This document shows positions 63,423 through 64,000 of a stretch of 64,000 nt of DNA, one piece after another. The position numbers and the translations under genes are program-made. The notes beneath the pieces are model-generated. The model worked only from the letters and a program-made list of their open reading frames with translations. It was not told the DNA's origin and searched no databases. Within the stretch, counting starts at the first letter, position 1. Every line of letters starts with the position of its first letter. Origin of the DNA: Micromonospora sp. PLK6-60 (GTDB lineage: Bacteria; Actinomycetota; Actinomycetes; Mycobacteriales; Micromonosporaceae); NCBI RefSeq assembly GCF_019890675.1, contig NZ_JAIOAA010000001.1:124001-188000 (forward strand), in the 5' to 3' direction.

Positions 63423-64000
63423 ATGCAGCCGGCGACGATCCTGTCCGCGCTCGCCGACCTGGCCCCGGCCGGTGCCGAGCGGGTCTTCGACGTGTCCGGC
63501 CCGGGCCGTCCCCTGGTCTGGCTGCCCGCCCCGGACCGGGCGCCCCGCGACGCCCGGCTGGACCGGCTCGCCGCCCTGGACACCCTGCACCGCGACGAGC
63601 GGATCCTGCGCCGGGGGCTGGCCTTCGTGGTCGGTGGGGTGGACACCGACGCCGGGCGACGGCGGGTCCGCACGCCGCTGCTGACCCAGCCGGTGCGGCT
63701 GGAGCGGACGCTGCGCGGCTACCGGGTGGTCCCCGCCGGTGACCTGGAACTCACCGCGCTGATCGCCGACCGCGCGCTGGCCTCCCGGTTGGAGACCGCG
63801 CCGGGGCTGGCCGAGCCGGGCTGGCTGGGCGCGTCCGGCACCACGGCCTGGCTGCGGACGGCGGCGGAGGCGGCCGGGTTGGCGGTGGCCGAGGTCGCCG
63901 GGCGGGCGCCGGCCCGGATCGACGAGGGCCGGCTGGTCGGGATCACCGCCGCCGCGCTCTTCGTCAGCCGCGACGTGGTGGCCGGCGGGCTGCGCGACAC
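63423..64000 (+). CDS. N-terminal part of an unrecognised large protein, cut by window edge
   Basis: An ATG at 63423 opens a frame that runs without stop to the end of the window (192 full codons). The sequence DERILRRGLAFVVGGVDTDAGRRRVRTPLLTQPVRLER has the flavour of the leading domain of some actinobacterial helicase/ATPase proteins, but no P-loop is reached. I leave function open. It is divergent from the M36 peptidase gene. The other frames here are weaker. Confidence 0.5.
   Translation, partial: MQPATILSALADLAPAGAERVFDVSGPGRPLVWLPAPDRAPRDARLDRLAALDTLHRDERILRRGLAFVVGGVDTDAGRRRVRTPLLTQPVRLERTLRGYRVVPAGDLELTALIADRALASRLETAPGLAEPGWLGASGTTAWLRTAAEAAGLAVAEVAGRAPARIDEGRLVGITAAALFVSRDVVAGGLRD

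Overview
The window is very GC-rich, uses many GTG starts, and its genes are short-spaced with strong GGAGG ribosome binding sites. It carries type II lanthipeptide genes, a minimal type II polyketide synthase, SARP and large LuxR (LAL) regulators, a third-type EF-Tu, CBM13-linked secreted esterases and CrcB pairs. Together these point to an actinomycete chromosome, most likely Micromonospora or a close relative in the Micromonosporaceae. I saw no rRNA, tRNA, CRISPR array, transposase or phage genes. The genus is an inference, not a measurement.

Region 1 (1-7.3 kb) holds a secreted CBM13/esterase gene cut by the window edge, with a LacI-type operator upstream. It is followed by a secreted lipase-like protein, an alpha/beta hydrolase and a large LuxR-type ATPase regulator. 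Region 2 (7.5-14.5 kb) is a compact class II lanthipeptide operon on the + strand: a 60-residue precursor, LanM, a C39-peptidase LanT, a LanD-type cysteine decarboxylase and a DUF3105 membrane protein. The genes overlap. A hairpin follows the precursor, an imperfect palindrome precedes it, and the DUF3105 gene is frameshifted at a CCGG repeat. The predicted product is a 16-residue core with four Thr and four Cys and no Ser, expected to end in an S-aminovinyl-methylcysteine. I found no dedicated immunity ABC transporter.

Region 3 (14.5-22.4 kb) holds mixed housekeeping and resistance-like genes: an ABC-F ATPase, an acyltransferase, a divergent EF-Tu whose residue at the E. coli Gly275 position is Ala, a DUF2306 membrane protein, an SMR efflux protein and a phosphotransferase. 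Region 4 (22.5-31.6 kb) is a whiE-like aromatic polyketide locus. A leftward operon encodes AccD-AccA fusion, BCCP, biotin carboxylase, an ACP-cyclase fusion, a cupin, KS-alpha and chain length factor. A SARP regulator and a TcmI-type cyclase are transcribed rightward. The shared 463-bp intergenic region has a good sigma-70-like promoter for the SARP gene and two SARP-type heptamer pairs arranged as a 15-bp inverted repeat. The four acetyl-CoA carboxylase functions would supply malonyl-CoA to the synthase next door.

Region 5 (31.8-45 kb) holds a helix-hairpin-helix membrane protein, a phosphotransferase, an APC permease, hydrolases, a CGNR zinc-finger regulator, a second LAL regulator and a cyclase-AAA signalling protein. 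Region 6 (45-64 kb) holds a glycosyltransferase, PaaI/PaaK, two fluoride exporters with a candidate fluoride riboswitch, an MFS/LacI pair and an alpha/beta hydrolase flanked by 20-bp tandem repeats. It continues with a FUSC exporter, a TetR/FAD-monooxygenase pair with two operators, adenosine deaminase, DedA, a Mesh1-like HD protein, a secreted M36 metallopeptidase and an unfinished gene at the right edge. Two 56-bp near-identical repeats (34585-34640 and 52675-52730) each sit directly after a stop codon in the same orientation relative to the upstream gene, suggesting a dispersed 3'-end element.
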